From Defluviitaleaceae bacterium (GTDB taxonomy: Bacteria; Bacillota; Clostridia; Lachnospirales; UBA5962): DNA of 28,373 bases. The notes below the pieces were generated by a model. The model saw nothing but the letters and a program-made list of their open reading frames with translations, made no database searches and had not been told where the DNA came from. The stretch lies in contig WQZK01000006.1 of NCBI GenBank assembly GCA_009780765.1, positions 1 to 28,373 on the forward strand, written 5' to 3'. Below, one piece after another: positions 17,184 through 26,047 of this stretch (positions within the stretch are counted from its first letter, which is position 1; each line of letters opens with the position of its first letter). The position numbers were made by a program, and so were the translations under genes.

Positions 17184-17858
17184 ATGGGTATTATAAAAAA
17201 AGAATATGAAATTATAGAAAACTGCTCGTTTTTGGAATTCAATCAAAGAAGACGTATATGCAAGAAAATGGATGGAATAGATGCCCTTAACTATGAAAAA
17301 CATTTAAATTTGGGGTGGAGAAGAAAAAAGAATGTACTGTATCATTATAAATGCGAGGAATGTGCTAAGTGTAATTTATATAAAGTAAATACATTCTTAT
17401 TTAAACCAAAAAGGAAACACAGAAGATTGCTCAATAAAACTAATGGGCATTTTTTAAAAACAAATTCATTAAATTTTACTAATGAAAAATATGAGCTTTA
17501 CAACAAGTATATGCTTGCAAAGCATAAAAAAGTTGTTAGTGAAAATGATTATATTGAATATTTAACTAAATATTTTGTAAATGGCTTTGAGCTTCAACTG
17601 TATATTTATGATAAACTTCAGGCCGTTGCTTTCATAGAAAGTCTGCGGAATTCTGTTAATTTGGTTTATTATATGTATAAAATAGATGGTTTATATAGTG
17701 ATTTAGGAAATTATATGTATCTGTATATGTTTTCTTTTGCAAAACAAAACAATTTACAATGGGCCCACTTAGGTCATATTAGTGCTGAAGTACCACGATT
17801 AGCTTACAAAGGCATGTATAACCCGAGTTATATTTATACTAATGGATTGTGGGTATAG
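17184..17858 (+). CDS. Ate/Bpt-like aminoacyl-tRNA:protein transferase homologue
   Basis: A 224-residue protein following the arginyl/leucyl-tRNA-protein transferase pattern. The N-terminal part has C14-S-F-L, then NLGWRRKKNVLYHYKCEEC with Cys57, Cys60 and Cys63, then FKPKRKHRRLLNK. The C-terminal GNAT-like part has LVYYMYKIDGLYSDLGNYM and ends with LGHISAEVPRLAYKGMYNP, matching the LGYWI...MAYKxxFxP motif. These enzymes take an aminoacyl group from charged tRNA and join it to an amino group, classically a protein N-terminus. The family is mainly proteobacterial and eukaryotic, so a copy in a clostridial-type cluster suggests a specialised tRNA-dependent aminoacylation of the product or of a carrier peptide (inference). 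CGGAG at 17171-17175 supports ATG 17184. Confidence 0.82.
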   Translation: MGIIKKEYEIIENCSFLEFNQRRRICKKMDGIDALNYEKHLNLGWRRKKNVLYHYKCEECAKCNLYKVNTFLFKPKRKHRRLLNKTNGHFLKTNSLNFTNEKYELYNKYMLAKHKKVVSENDYIEYLTKYFVNGFELQLYIYDKLQAVAFIESLRNSVNLVYYMYKIDGLYSDLGNYMYLYMFSFAKQNNLQWAHLGHISAEVPRLAYKGMYNPSYIYTNGLWV

Positions 17859-17916
17859 TTGTCTGTGACTCTAGTGTTTTTAGTATATAGATTATTATAT
17901 AGGAGAAGATTTAACA

Positions 17917-18549
17917 ATGGATTTTTCAAATTTAAAAGGTAAGTTAATAGTATTTTCAGGTTTGGATGGTTCAGGAAAATCCACACAGGCTAAGATTTTG
18001 AGAAAGAGCTTGTATCATGAAGGAAGAAATGTTGCTGCACATCAAAGCATTCTCACTGCTTCAAACGTGATAACCGAGCGCTTTACCAAAAGTAAAGAAA
18101 TACAAATTAACCAATGGTGCGGGACAGATGCGTTTTGTTTTACTGAAGCAATAAATGATGTTAAAATTATCCAAACAAAGTTATATCCTAAATTGCTTTT
18201 GGACGATTCGATAATTATACGAAGTAGGTATATTTGTTGTTGGTTAGCTGTAGCTATAGCAAGCGGTGCAAGCAACACCAATGTTTTACTAGATATATTT
18301 AGTGCTACTGTTAAACCAGTTATCCAGTTTCATTTAGATATTAATCACTATCAAGCTATGGAACGAATTAAGATGAGGGCAAAAAAAGTAGATAGTAAAG
18401 AGAATGAAGAATTTTTATGTGAATTTCACCGTGCGTATGAAGTGGCACTTAAACTGTTTAATCATAAAATAGTTAGGATAGATGCAACTATGAGCGTTAA
18501 GAAAATTACAGATATTGTTAGAACGGAGACAAATAATGCGATTAATTGA
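17917..18549 (+). CDS. thymidylate-kinase-like P-loop protein (copy 3)
   Basis: A 210-residue paralogue of the proteins at 3710 and 16523. The Walker A motif GLDGSGKS at 15-22 is intact. The D-R-Y position reads RSRY (102-105), so the usual Asp is missing although Arg and Tyr remain. The segment GASNTNVLLDIF and the KPVIQFHLD strand align with the other copies. AGGAG at 17901-17905 lies 11 bases before ATG 17917. A possible promoter (TTGTCT at 17859 and TATATA at 17884) is weak. The stop overlaps the APH/radical SAM fusion by 14 bases. It is likely to bind ATP; the acceptor is unknown and need not be a nucleotide. Confidence 0.84.
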   Translation: MDFSNLKGKLIVFSGLDGSGKSTQAKILRKSLYHEGRNVAAHQSILTASNVITERFTKSKEIQINQWCGTDAFCFTEAINDVKIIQTKLYPKLLLDDSIIIRSRYICCWLAVAIASGASNTNVLLDIFSATVKPVIQFHLDINHYQAMERIKMRAKKVDSKENEEFLCEFHRAYEVALKLFNHKIVRIDATMSVKKITDIVRTETNNAIN

Positions 18550-20485
18550 ATTGACTAATGAACGCTTAAAATATAGCTTAATGAGTATGTTTAATTCAGA
18601 CTGCGAAATTAAGGTATTAACTGAAAATTATAATAAACAAACATTCATTATCACTGAACAAAATAAACAATATTTCATTAAAGTTTATTTTGATAGTTAC
18701 TCATATGAAAACTTCTTGAGGGAAGTTTCAGTTTTGGGCAATATTGGCAATTACTGCGATATTAAAAAACCAGAAATAATTTATATATACGACAAAAATG
18801 ATATAGCATTTTTCGTTACAACTGTGGTTAACGGAACTACGTTAAACAATTATATAAAAAATAATATAAAAATGGATGATTGTAAAAATGGGATTGTTAA
18901 AAAAATCTGCCATATTCTAAACGAGCTACATTCGGTTAATTATGATCCTAATTTTTCGAATATAAAAAATAACCTAACTCATTACGACGTAAGAAATTCA
19001 TTTTTAAGATTAAATGCTGAGGGGATAAACTTAAACCATGAAAAGGAAATATTGGGGCTTATAATTAATTATGGAAATAAATTTAGAAATAAAGTGTTAA
19101 CACACGGCGATTTAAGCAGAAATAATTTAATTGTGGATGATGATGAAATATACTTGATTGATTTTGAATTTGCTTCTTGGAATGATGCTGCTTACGACAT
19201 AGCCTTATTAACAAAATATGATAAAGATGCCTCATGTATATTTTGTAAGGAAGATATAATAAATTCACTTTGTTCGTTTGAAAATATTGAAACGAAGGAT
19301 GTATATGTTAATCAACTTATACATTACGTTGTTATAATAGACTCTTTTTTCAATCAATACAAAACCACTGGTAGGCAGGAATTCTACTCAACATTCACTA
19401 CGTATAAAACATTTTACGATATGTTGACCGAATTTGCTTTGTCTAAAAAATTGAATGAGACTACAAATTATATGAGTAACAGATTTGCAAATAAATCAGA
19501 TGAAGAACATAAGTACACCTCAACCGGAATTAAATTTTGGAGGCATAAAGAGGCGATGAATGGTTATCGCGAAAAAAATGGAAATACAATTATATCAACG
19601 CATATATCCCCTGAGGGAGCCTGCAATTTATCATGCCATTATTGTAGCGTATCAAAAAGAGATAATGCAATGCGCATTGAACTTACGACAATTAAAAAAT
19701 ACGTTGATTTGCTGATAACAAGAGGTTTAAAAGCGGTTGTTTTGACAGGTGGTGGTGAACCAGTTTTATATCCGCATTTTAACGAGTTAGTTCGATGGTT
19801 AAAAAATGAGAGGAACTTGTCTGTTGCACTAATAACAAACGGCACTTTGTTTCATCGTATTAGTGATGATGTGCTTGATATGTTTTCTTGGATTAGGATT
19901 AGCATCAATTTATTTCAAGGTTATGAGGGAATAATTAAGTTTCCCATTATAAAAGGAGTTCTTGGGGCATCGCTGGTGTACACAGGTCAAACCGTTTTTG
20001 AGATGAAAATAATATCTGAATTTGTACCATCAAATGTGGAATATATAAGGGTTGTTTCCGACTGCTTGTTAGATAAAAAACTACTTATTGAAGAGCATAA
20101 AAAAATAAGCTCAGTTTTAAATCAATTAAATGACAAAAGATTTTTTCGACAATTTAAAATATATGAAAAGCCTCAATCTGAAATATGTCACCAAGCATAT
20201 TTCAGACCTTATTTAAGCGAGGTTAACGGAGGAACTGTATTCCCGTGTGATAGTTTAGTGTTAAATAACGGGCAACGGATTTTTAATGAAACATATGCGA
20301 TATGTGCTACTCATGAAGTTTTAGATTTTATGGATGGAAAAATAAAGTTGCCATTTAACGCATCAAAATATTGTAATAGTTGTGTGTTCACTGAGAATTT
20401 GAAGATCCTAGACGACTGGCTTGTTCATGGAATCAATATGTTTGAAAAATACACAGAGGAGCTGACACATGAAGAATTTATATGA
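18536..20485 (+). CDS. fusion of an APH-type kinase and a radical SAM domain
   Basis: About 649 residues. Residues 1 to about 310 form an aminoglycoside-phosphotransferase/choline-kinase-like domain with the Brenner motif HGDLSRNNL (catalytic Asp192, Asn196) and the metal motif LIDFEFA (Asp209). From about 355 a radical SAM domain follows with EGACNLSCHYC (Cys363, Cys367, Cys370), TGGGEPV, LITNGTLFH and C-terminal Cys (ICHQAY, FPCDS, CNSC) that may bind an auxiliary cluster. GGAG at 18525-18528 supports ATG 18536. Both domains keep their key residues, so phosphorylation and radical chemistry on one scaffold are likely to be coupled. APH-type kinases phosphorylate hydroxyls of aminoglycosides, cyclitols and related compounds. 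The order of the two steps is unknown. Confidence 0.9.
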   Translation: MRLIELTNERLKYSLMSMFNSDCEIKVLTENYNKQTFIITEQNKQYFIKVYFDSYSYENFLREVSVLGNIGNYCDIKKPEIIYIYDKNDIAFFVTTVVNGTTLNNYIKNNIKMDDCKNGIVKKICHILNELHSVNYDPNFSNIKNNLTHYDVRNSFLRLNAEGINLNHEKEILGLIINYGNKFRNKVLTHGDLSRNNLIVDDDEIYLIDFEFASWNDAAYDIALLTKYDKDASCIFCKEDIINSLCSFENIETKDVYVNQLIHYVVIIDSFFNQYKTTGRQEFYSTFTTYKTFYDMLTEFALSKKLNETTNYMSNRFANKSDEEHKYTSTGIKFWRHKEAMNGYREKNGNTIISTHISPEGACNLSCHYCSVSKRDNAMRIELTTIKKYVDLLITRGLKAVVLTGGGEPVLYPHFNELVRWLKNERNLSVALITNGTLFHRISDDVLDMFSWIRISINLFQGYEGIIKFPIIKGVLGASLVYTGQTVFEMKIISEFVPSNVEYIRVVSDCLLDKKLLIEEHKKISSVLNQLNDKRFFRQFKIYEKPQSEICHQAYFRPYLSEVNGGTVFPCDSLVLNNGQRIFNETYAICATHEVLDFMDGKIKLPFNASKYCNSCVFTENLKILDDWLVHGINMFEKYTEELTHEEFI

Positions 20486-21083
20486 TGAGGTGTATTTTGA
20501 GCGCGGTATAGAAAATAATTTGAGCTGTTACAGCAATTATCGTTGGATGCCGGAATTAACCATTCCTTTGGCGGCAAGAATAATTGAGTATTTAAAAATA
20601 TCCGAAAATGATACTGTGTTAGATTTTGGTTGTGCAAAGGGTTATTTAGTTTATGCACTACGACTGTTGCACAGAGAAGCGTATGGTTATGACATATCGG
20701 AGTATGCACTAAGTAAAGCACCTGTTGAAATAAAAGAGTATGTTGGAAATGAACTAGATGGTCATTACACATGGATAATATCTAAAGATGTATTTGAACA
20801 CATATCGTATGAAGAAATTGAAACTGTACTTAAGAAATTATCTAATATGTGCGATAATATCTTTTGTGTTGTTCCTTTAGGCAGAAACGGGACATTCAAT
20901 ATCCCTTATTACGAATCGGATATGACGCATATTATAAGAGAGGATCTAGATTGGTGGTGTCAGATGTTTCAAAAATCGAATTTCGAAATAATAGAATCCA
21001 CTTATAGCGTAAAATATATTAAGAAAAATTGGAGTAAATGGGATGATGGAAATGGATTTTTTATTTTACGTAGCATTGTATAG
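20469..21083 (+). CDS. class I SAM-dependent methyltransferase
   Basis: A 204-residue Rossmann-fold methyltransferase with the SAM-binding motif VLDFGCAKGYLV (Asp52, Gly54, Gly58) and the acidic residue after strand 2 in GYDIS (Asp75). DVFEHI resembles the usual post-motif segment of the Methyltransf_11/23 type. GAGGAG lies 6 bases before ATG 20469, and the start overlaps the fusion gene by 17 bases. It probably methylates O, N or C of the pathway product; the substrate is not evident. Confidence 0.88.
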   Translation: MKNLYDEVYFERGIENNLSCYSNYRWMPELTIPLAARIIEYLKISENDTVLDFGCAKGYLVYALRLLHREAYGYDISEYALSKAPVEIKEYVGNELDGHYTWIISKDVFEHISYEEIETVLKKLSNMCDNIFCVVPLGRNGTFNIPYYESDMTHIIREDLDWWCQMFQKSNFEIIESTYSVKYIKKNWSKWDDGNGFFILRSIV

Positions 21084-21199
21084 GATGGATAAATTCTTGA
21101 TTTTTTTGTTATTTAGCAGTTGTATTCGAGGTCGTTTTCAAGAGAAATATATATTAAATTGTAGCATTAGCTAAATAGTTGAAAAGGAATTGCTTAATT

Positions 21200-22738
21200 A
21201 TGGAAAGTTTCAATTTGATATTTATCAGTCCGTGGCAAAATTCACAAGTAGTTTCACAAAATTTTAATATTATCCGTGACGAATTATCTTATTGCTCCAA
21301 AATTGCAAATGAAAGCATAATAAACAAATTTTTAAATCAAGATGAAATTATTAGATACAGTGATATAATTAGATATAAAAATCAAATCCCAATTTCATTG
21401 GGTATTATCTCAATAATGACATACCTTAAGAGTAACGGCATAGAGACCTCTTATATTCATATGGAAAACGAAAAGCAAAAATATAAAAGCGCAAAGGGTT
21501 GGTTGAATGACAGTGTGAAAGATATTGTAGAACGATATAAGCCAGCTATGATATGTATTGGAAGCACAACAAACGAAACCAATAGGGCGATACAACTTTG
21601 TCGTTTAATCAAGGCTCAATTTCCTAAAATAATAATTGTTGTTGGAGGAAACCATGCAACTCACAGACCAGAAGATTTTTTGCATGATGGTCTTGCTGAT
21701 ATAATAGTTATTGGCGAGGGTGAGAAGCCTATGTTAAGCATATATGATCGTGCGAAAAAAAAGCAAGGTTTTGATAATATAGACGGAACCGCATCAATAA
21801 AAAATGGAGTGATAACTAAACATTCACCAAGCGTTGGTATTGATTTAGAAACTATTTCACCTCCGGATTTCAGCTTAATAGACGATAATTTGGTTAAAAA
21901 AGGAATTTTATATACAATGTTTTCGCGTGGATGCGTTAATCAATGTGTATACTGTTCAGAAAAAAGCTCTAACAATAAGGGGGTAAAATTCTACAATGTT
22001 AAGAAGTTTATCGAAACTTTGACTTATATAACAGATATAATTAAATGGCGATTTGTCCATTTAGCCGACAGTAATTTTCTTGCGAATGAAAAAAAAGTAA
22101 TCCAATTTTGCGATGAATTAGAGGAAAGTGGTATTAATGCATTGTTCAGCATAAACGTAAGACCAGATTTGAGTAAAATCATTAAAAAAGAAACAATTAT
22201 ACGACTTAGAAAACTTGGCTTTATAGAATTTCTTATTGGTTCAGAATCGGGCTGTGACAGAGTGTTGCAACATAACAAAAGAAATCACACTGTTAAAGAC
22301 TTATACAATACGTTAAATTTGCTTAAGGAGTGTCAAATACCGTATGTTTCTACCTACTGGATAGTAGGACTTCCATCTGCCAGTATAGAAAGTGAGTTAA
22401 GGACACTAAGCGTTATGAAAGAACTTTTTGATACTGACTTGATTTACTATGGAAGTAGCAAGCCATATATTCCTTTGCCTGGAACGCTTCCGTTTAATAA
22501 TCCAATGCAATGGGATATAGAGATTAAATCATACGATTGGGACTTGTATGATAGGTATTCATTACCACTACCATATGTGCATAATAATTTAAGCCATTAT
22601 GAAATTGAGTCGTTGGTTTTATTAATGCAAAGCATTCAAGTGGCGGCATTCCAAAGAAGATCAAAAAGTAAAAAATATGATATTGTCAGCTTAAAGGATA
22701 AGCTAATTGGGTCGTATGAACAAGGGCATTATTTATAA
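21200..22738 (+). CDS. B12-type radical SAM enzyme (2)
   Basis: About 512 residues. The N-terminal 180 residues form a cobalamin-binding-like domain (ISLGIISIMTYLKSNGI, AMICIGSTT, VVGGNHATHRPED, VIGEGE). The radical SAM motif is FSRGCVNQCVYC (Cys245, Cys249, Cys252), then HLADSNFLAN and FLIGSESGCDRVL. It differs clearly from the other B12-type protein at 11487, having longer N-terminal loops and an intact GGNHAT segment, so the two probably perform different reactions. I start at ATG 21200 with AAGGAA about 11 bases upstream; TTG 21179 is an alternative. Methylation at carbon or an anaerobic ring transformation are both possible. Confidence 0.9.
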   Translation: MESFNLIFISPWQNSQVVSQNFNIIRDELSYCSKIANESIINKFLNQDEIIRYSDIIRYKNQIPISLGIISIMTYLKSNGIETSYIHMENEKQKYKSAKGWLNDSVKDIVERYKPAMICIGSTTNETNRAIQLCRLIKAQFPKIIIVVGGNHATHRPEDFLHDGLADIIVIGEGEKPMLSIYDRAKKKQGFDNIDGTASIKNGVITKHSPSVGIDLETISPPDFSLIDDNLVKKGILYTMFSRGCVNQCVYCSEKSSNNKGVKFYNVKKFIETLTYITDIIKWRFVHLADSNFLANEKKVIQFCDELEESGINALFSINVRPDLSKIIKKETIIRLRKLGFIEFLIGSESGCDRVLQHNKRNHTVKDLYNTLNLLKECQIPYVSTYWIVGLPSASIESELRTLSVMKELFDTDLIYYGSSKPYIPLPGTLPFNNPMQWDIEIKSYDWDLYDRYSLPLPYVHNNLSHYEIESLVLLMQSIQVAAFQRRSKSKKYDIVSLKDKLIGSYEQGHYL

Positions 22739-22821
22739 TATGAAATTGATTAAGAATTACGGAAATAAACGGCTATTAATACTGTTTTATTACTTTTTGA
22801 AACCAGAAAGGTAGGGTTAAT

Positions 22822-23625
22822 ATGACGAATACCTATTTATCGTTAAAGGAAGAAGAAGCTCGTATACTCAACTCCTTAGATCTATATTTTAGGGAGCTTG
22901 CAATGCAAATTGGTGCTGTTGAATTCCACATTCCATCTCTTATTGATTACCATGTGTTGGAAAAATGTGGCTATTTTTCTTCTTTTCCAAATCAATTAAT
23001 ACTTGCGGCGCGAGCCAACCCTGATATGTATAAAAATGTTATAGATGAAAAAAAGATAGCATATGAATCTGCTTTAATTTCAAATAAATATTTTACGCCA
23101 TCAGCGTGTTTGCATGTCTATCAAATGCTAGAAAATGAAGATTTGGAATCGAAGGTTGTTACAGCAAAGGCACGCGTATACAGGTATGAAGAAGATAATG
23201 CTGACGGAGTAACGCGACTCTGGGATTTTACGGTTAGAGAAATTGTATTTTTTGGAAAAAATAATTATGTCTCTGAAATACTTAATCATATGAAACAAAA
23301 GACAGTAGACTATGCAACCTATATCGGTCTTCCGTTAAAAATTATTACAGCATCAGATAACTTTTACCCAAACAAAAAGAACGAACTTAAAAAACGGATG
23401 CAGGCAGCAAATGCATTAAAGTTTGAGGCTGTAGTGCCGATAAACGGTAACGATGTGGCTCTAGCTTCATTTAATTTTCATAACACTCATTTTAGCAAGC
23501 CATTTAATTTTGACAAAAATGGGCAAATTGTTACGGGATGTGTCGGATTCGGTCTCGAACGTTGGCTTGCAGCGTTAAACGAGTATAATATTAATGCTGG
23601 GCATACTTATGGGGAGGATATATGA
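22822..23625 (+). CDS. amino acid:[carrier protein] ligase (SerRS-like)
   Basis: A 267-residue class II aminoacyl-tRNA-synthetase-like protein lacking a tRNA-binding arm. It has TPSACLHVYQMLE (Cys96), the motif 2 region RVYRYEEDN (Arg121, Glu123) then TRLWDFTVRE, and the motif 3 region TGCVGFGLERW (Cys240, Arg247). Two Cys and a Glu fit the zinc site of atypical SerRS-like ligases. These homologues activate small amino acids and load them on the phosphopantetheine arm of a carrier protein rather than on tRNA (established for the family). The free carrier protein at 3480 is the obvious partner. Specificity for Gly, Ala or another amino acid cannot be read. The stop overlaps the next start by 4 bases. 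Confidence 0.9.
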   Translation: MTNTYLSLKEEEARILNSLDLYFRELAMQIGAVEFHIPSLIDYHVLEKCGYFSSFPNQLILAARANPDMYKNVIDEKKIAYESALISNKYFTPSACLHVYQMLENEDLESKVVTAKARVYRYEEDNADGVTRLWDFTVREIVFFGKNNYVSEILNHMKQKTVDYATYIGLPLKIITASDNFYPNKKNELKKRMQAANALKFEAVVPINGNDVALASFNFHNTHFSKPFNFDKNGQIVTGCVGFGLERWLAALNEYNINAGHTYGEDI

Positions 23626-25859
23626 ACAACACTGATATTAAAGCTGAACTGGCACACATCCTTTCGTCACATCCTTATTATTCGATTGTTTTTGATGGAA
23701 ATTATGTATGCCATTTAAACAGATGGCTTGTTACTTCTGCTATGGTTAAAGGAAGTGAATTTTCAAAATACCCTTTATATAATCAACAAGGCAAAGTTCT
23801 TTCTCCCAAAGAAGCTGAGAGCATGGAAGAAGATATACTTGAAAAAAATTGGCGTTTTTATGTTTCCGGCGATATTAATTGGCATTATAAACGGAATTGC
23901 CCCGAAAAAATGTTCAGCGAAATAAAAGCTTCAATGCAAAAAAAATTAATTTACTGTTTATGCTGTATATATTGTGACAAAGGTATAGAATTATTGCTAC
24001 ATGTATCTACCATGTTTCCTGCACCGTTAAAAATGTGGATCAATGGAGAACTCGTTTTTATCAGCACAGCAGAAAATATAAAAAAGAACCATATTCTGTC
24101 GTTTCGCTTTGAAAGTGGTATAAATTCGATTTTGATAGAAAAATCAATGCATGAGGGTAATAGGAAAATGAATTTTACTCCTCGTAATTTTTCGGTTTCC
24201 ATTCGCCCTAAACATTTGGTTGTAAATGGAACAATCGCAAAAATTCTGAATACAGAAAACTTATTAGATTCATATTTAATGTCTGATTGTATATATACAG
24301 ATAAACTTTTTTATAATAAAGACGAAACGGTAAAAGTAATAGTTTTGCCTAATTCTTATAACGATAAAATAATAGTATCTATAGAGGCAGTTTTTTCAGA
24401 TACAAGCTTGCCCGAATGTCACACGGTTACTGTACGTAGTGTCACTAATATTCGTTTTAAGCATAAAGGTTCATGCATAGTAAAATTATCCATACCGAAT
24501 AATGATATAAATGGATATATATTTATTGGGGATTTTGAACAGTATACTTCAAACATGGAAAAACATATAACAAACTCAAACTTACAAGAAGAAGATAAGT
24601 TGAGTTTAATATTTAATTTGAATATTTTAAATCGTAAGAAAGGCCTTGTGTATAATTCAATCGAACCAATACATCAATGTTATTCTCAACCAGTATTTGA
24701 AAAATTGTATCATCTCGATAATTTGGTGACAAATGGTGTGACAAGCAATCAATTAGTTAACGGCTTTAATACATCTGTAAGTAAGATAGATGGAATGTAT
24801 CTTAATTATTATTTGTCCGTAAATAACGCATCAAATAAACCAGTGCCGTTATTTGTGTGTTTTAATTATGACGATAGCATGACGAGAATCCCAATATCCC
24901 CCAACAAAGTAATGACGAGTTCGTTCGATAACGCTGTTACACTTGTATTTTGTGGCCGTGGTGATTATACGAATGATTACTTAAATGAATATGATATGAT
25001 TAATGTGATTAAGTTCGTAATAAATCGGTATAACATAGATAAAAGACGCGTTTATCTATATGGAATTTGTACAGGGGTACGCAGAGGTTTTGAGTTTATA
25101 AAAAGAAATGATAATCTGTTTGCCGCAATGTTGGCTTTCGCTGGTACATGGACAAGAGGCGATGACTTGGCGATGAAGAGAGACACAATAATACAGCAAA
25201 TATGTAATTTAGACGACATTATTTACAATGGTGCTGCTGTAATTAAAAACGCAAATCTATTTGAGGCAGATACATATATTGTTTCGGGATATGAGCATGA
25301 GGAATTAATCGATTACTATTGCAATAAAAACTTATGTAAATTGATGTTGAAATATAACTTAAGCGAAGAAGCAAAGTTTAATGAGAGTATCATTAAAGAA
25401 AAAAGTATAAGAAATATTTATTTAGACCCTTGCTTTATTGTACTTGACTCAAAAGAAAAGCACGATGGTCTTACAATTCTTTTAAGCCAGCCTATAAATA
25501 TGCGAGCTAGAAATTACAATTACAAAAGCATTTTTTATAACCCCTCTATAGATTTTTCTGTATCGAATTACATTTTTTATATTAATGCGAGTGAGTACAA
25601 CGATCCGTTACCCGATAAAATAAACATGTTATACATGAATTATACTAACGAATTTCGTCAAAGCAAGACTAATAATTATTTTATTATTGCGATCGAAGCG
25701 AATCCTTTAAATTGCAACAAAAAAATATTATTTGTAATTTATTCGGGCACTAAAGCAAAACAGAAGTTGTTTGAATTGTGGAAGCAATTTGACAGTTCGC
25801 CAATGTTTGATATGTGCAAAATTATATTCAAAGAGGATGGGTATCTTCAAGGACATTGA
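23622..25859 (+). CDS. large alpha/beta-hydrolase-like protein with Cys at the nucleophile elbow
   Basis: A 745-residue protein. Residues 1 to about 390 are rich in beta strands with no clear family and include a jelly-roll-like stretch. From about 400 there is a hydrolase-like core: PLFVCFNYDD, LVFCGRGDYTN, then VYLYGICTGVRRGFEF, where the nucleophile elbow GxSxG reads G-I-C483-T-G. LAFAGTWTRG follows. The overall look recalls Asp2-like or prolyl-oligopeptidase-like domains. A GGGGAGG site precedes ATG 23622, which overlaps the carrier-protein ligase by 4 bases. Cys in place of Ser favours acyl transfer through a thioester, so it may move the aminoacyl group from carrier to scaffold (inference). 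No signal peptide is seen. Confident as a gene, less so as to function. Confidence 0.75.
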   Translation: MNNTDIKAELAHILSSHPYYSIVFDGNYVCHLNRWLVTSAMVKGSEFSKYPLYNQQGKVLSPKEAESMEEDILEKNWRFYVSGDINWHYKRNCPEKMFSEIKASMQKKLIYCLCCIYCDKGIELLLHVSTMFPAPLKMWINGELVFISTAENIKKNHILSFRFESGINSILIEKSMHEGNRKMNFTPRNFSVSIRPKHLVVNGTIAKILNTENLLDSYLMSDCIYTDKLFYNKDETVKVIVLPNSYNDKIIVSIEAVFSDTSLPECHTVTVRSVTNIRFKHKGSCIVKLSIPNNDINGYIFIGDFEQYTSNMEKHITNSNLQEEDKLSLIFNLNILNRKKGLVYNSIEPIHQCYSQPVFEKLYHLDNLVTNGVTSNQLVNGFNTSVSKIDGMYLNYYLSVNNASNKPVPLFVCFNYDDSMTRIPISPNKVMTSSFDNAVTLVFCGRGDYTNDYLNEYDMINVIKFVINRYNIDKRRVYLYGICTGVRRGFEFIKRNDNLFAAMLAFAGTWTRGDDLAMKRDTIIQQICNLDDIIYNGAAVIKNANLFEADTYIVSGYEHEELIDYYCNKNLCKLMLKYNLSEEAKFNESIIKEKSIRNIYLDPCFIVLDSKEKHDGLTILLSQPINMRARNYNYKSIFYNPSIDFSVSNYIFYINASEYNDPLPDKINMLYMNYTNEFRQSKTNNYFIIAIEANPLNCNKKILFVIYSGTKAKQKLFELWKQFDSSPMFDMCKIIFKEDGYLQGH

Positions 25860-25959
25860 AAATCCATTCATCACTTCGTTTAGCGTTAGCACTAAGTTAA
25901 ACCGTAATTGGCAGAAATAAGCCGCTTTTGAGGCAACGTAATATCCAAATTAATCTACG

Positions 25960-25981
25960 AATCACCTAAAATTAGGTGATT
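25960..25981 (+). terminator. 22-base palindrome: terminator-like or operator
   Basis: AATCACCTAA and TTAGGTGATT flank a two-base centre, a perfect 10-base inverted repeat. It lies 100 bases after the stop of the gene at 25859. Only a poor T-rich tail follows, so it may be a weak terminator or a protein-binding site. Confidence 0.35.
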
Positions 25982-25992
25982 TAACACTTTAT

Positions 25993-26047
25993 ATATTCAA
26001 ACGAGCCTAATAAACGCTGGATTTATTGGGTTTAGCCATTTGAATAT
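25993..26047 (+). repeat. 55-base imperfect hairpin
   Basis: Outer arms ATATTCAAA (25993-26001) and TTTGAATAT (26039-26047) are perfectly complementary. Inner arms CCTAATAAA (26006-26014) and TTTATTGGG (26022-26030) pair with one G-T wobble. It could be a small mobile repeat or an RNA structure in the leader of the amidinotransferase gene. Confidence 0.45.
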
